Part shown: positions 13,992 to 14,297 of the stretch, piece after piece
Layout of the letters: each line of letters starts with the position of its first letter
Position numbering within the stretch: position 1 is the first letter of the stretch
Source: Lachnospiraceae bacterium UBA7109
Lineage (GTDB): Bacteria > Bacillota > Clostridia > Lachnospirales > Lachnospiraceae
Assembly: GCA_002492335.1 (NCBI GenBank)
Contig: DKYD01000088.1
Location: 1 to 14,297, forward strand
Direction: 5' to 3'
DNA length: 14,297 nucleotides
Notes under the pieces: generated by a model
What the model saw: the letters and a program-made list of their open reading frames with translations, nothing else
Told to the model about the DNA's origin: nothing
The model's database searches: none
Program-made: the position numbers and the translations under genes

Positions 13992-14297
13992 ATGGCAATA
14001 TTAGAAGTTGAACATATATGTAAATCATTTAACCACACAGAGGTATTGAGGGACATTAGTTTTTCTTTAGAAAAGGGACAGGTCGTATCTATTATCGGTT
14101 CCTCCGGAAGCGGTAAGACAACTCTGCTTCGATGTCTGAATTTTCTGGAAAGACCTGATAAGGGAATCATACGCGTCAGCAGCGAAACACTGTTTGATTC
14201 AGATGATCCCTCTACGCAAAGCGAGGCTGCCATCCGCAGAAAGAGACTGCATTTTGGTCTGGTCTTCCAGTCCTTTAACCTGTTTCCGCAGTATACG
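13992..14297 (+). CDS. Amino-acid ABC transporter ATP-binding protein (5' part, cut by window edge)
   Basis: This is the ATPase subunit of the same importer, running off the right end of the window after 102 codons. It starts MAILEVEHICKSF and has Walker A as GSSGSGKT (36-43) and the Q-loop FQSFNLFPQ (92-100). The ABC signature, Walker B and H-loop lie beyond the edge. AGGAGG overlaps the permease stop codon and sits 8 bases ahead of the ATG, supporting the start and translational coupling. A stretch between Walker A and the Q-loop (about 63-83, rich in Ser, Asp and Glu) is the usual variable region of this family. Confidence 0.92.
   Translation, partial: MAILEVEHICKSFNHTEVLRDISFSLEKGQVVSIIGSSGSGKTTLLRCLNFLERPDKGIIRVSSETLFDSDDPSTQSEAAIRRKRLHFGLVFQSFNLFPQYT

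Overview
The window looks like chromosomal DNA from a low-to-moderate GC Gram-positive anaerobe, most likely a Lachnospiraceae-type member of the Clostridia. The supporting signs are strong AGGAGG-type ribosome binding sites, tightly packed same-strand genes, an FMN riboswitch ahead of the ECF transporter gene ribU, and protein sequences that read as clostridial. This placement comes from recognising the sequences by eye, not from a database search. I see no mobile elements, CRISPR arrays, tRNAs or rRNAs.

Bases 1-3192 (minus strand) hold a small operon: a four-cysteine zinc-ribbon protein, tRNase Z (rnz), the t6A-forming protein TsaD, then IspD of the MEP isoprenoid pathway. A perfect 10-bp inverted repeat lies over the ispD stop codon. 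Bases 3193-4777 (minus) hold the rest of the t6A/ribosome-modification set, tsaE-tsaB-rimI, with overlapping ends. Upstream of these lie galM (aldose 1-epimerase) and ribU, a riboflavin ECF S-component. ribU is preceded by a clear FMN riboswitch with a perfect terminator hairpin and a promoter. No terminator is visible between ribU and rimI, so the riboswitch may also influence the downstream genes.

Bases 6824-12340 (minus) hold an HD-domain hydrolase and a complete spermidine/putrescine ABC importer. The importer is unusual in two ways. The ATPase PotA carries about 180 extra residues inside its C-terminal TOBE-like region, made of two related ~72-residue repeats. The second permease PotC is fused through an extra membrane segment to the substrate-binding protein PotD. 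Upstream, with only a short gap, is mntP (Mn2+ efflux). Its promoter overlaps the longest possible reading frame and so points to an internal start.

Bases 12380-12494 are a divergent promoter region. From 12495 to the right edge (plus strand) lies a polar amino-acid ABC importer: a lipoprotein binding protein, a permease, and an ATPase cut off by the window edge. The binding protein lacks the usual substrate-carboxylate arginine after its TDE motif.

The most notable material is the remodelled polyamine transporter (PotA insert plus PotC-PotD fusion), followed by the riboswitch and its possible reach into tRNA-modification genes.
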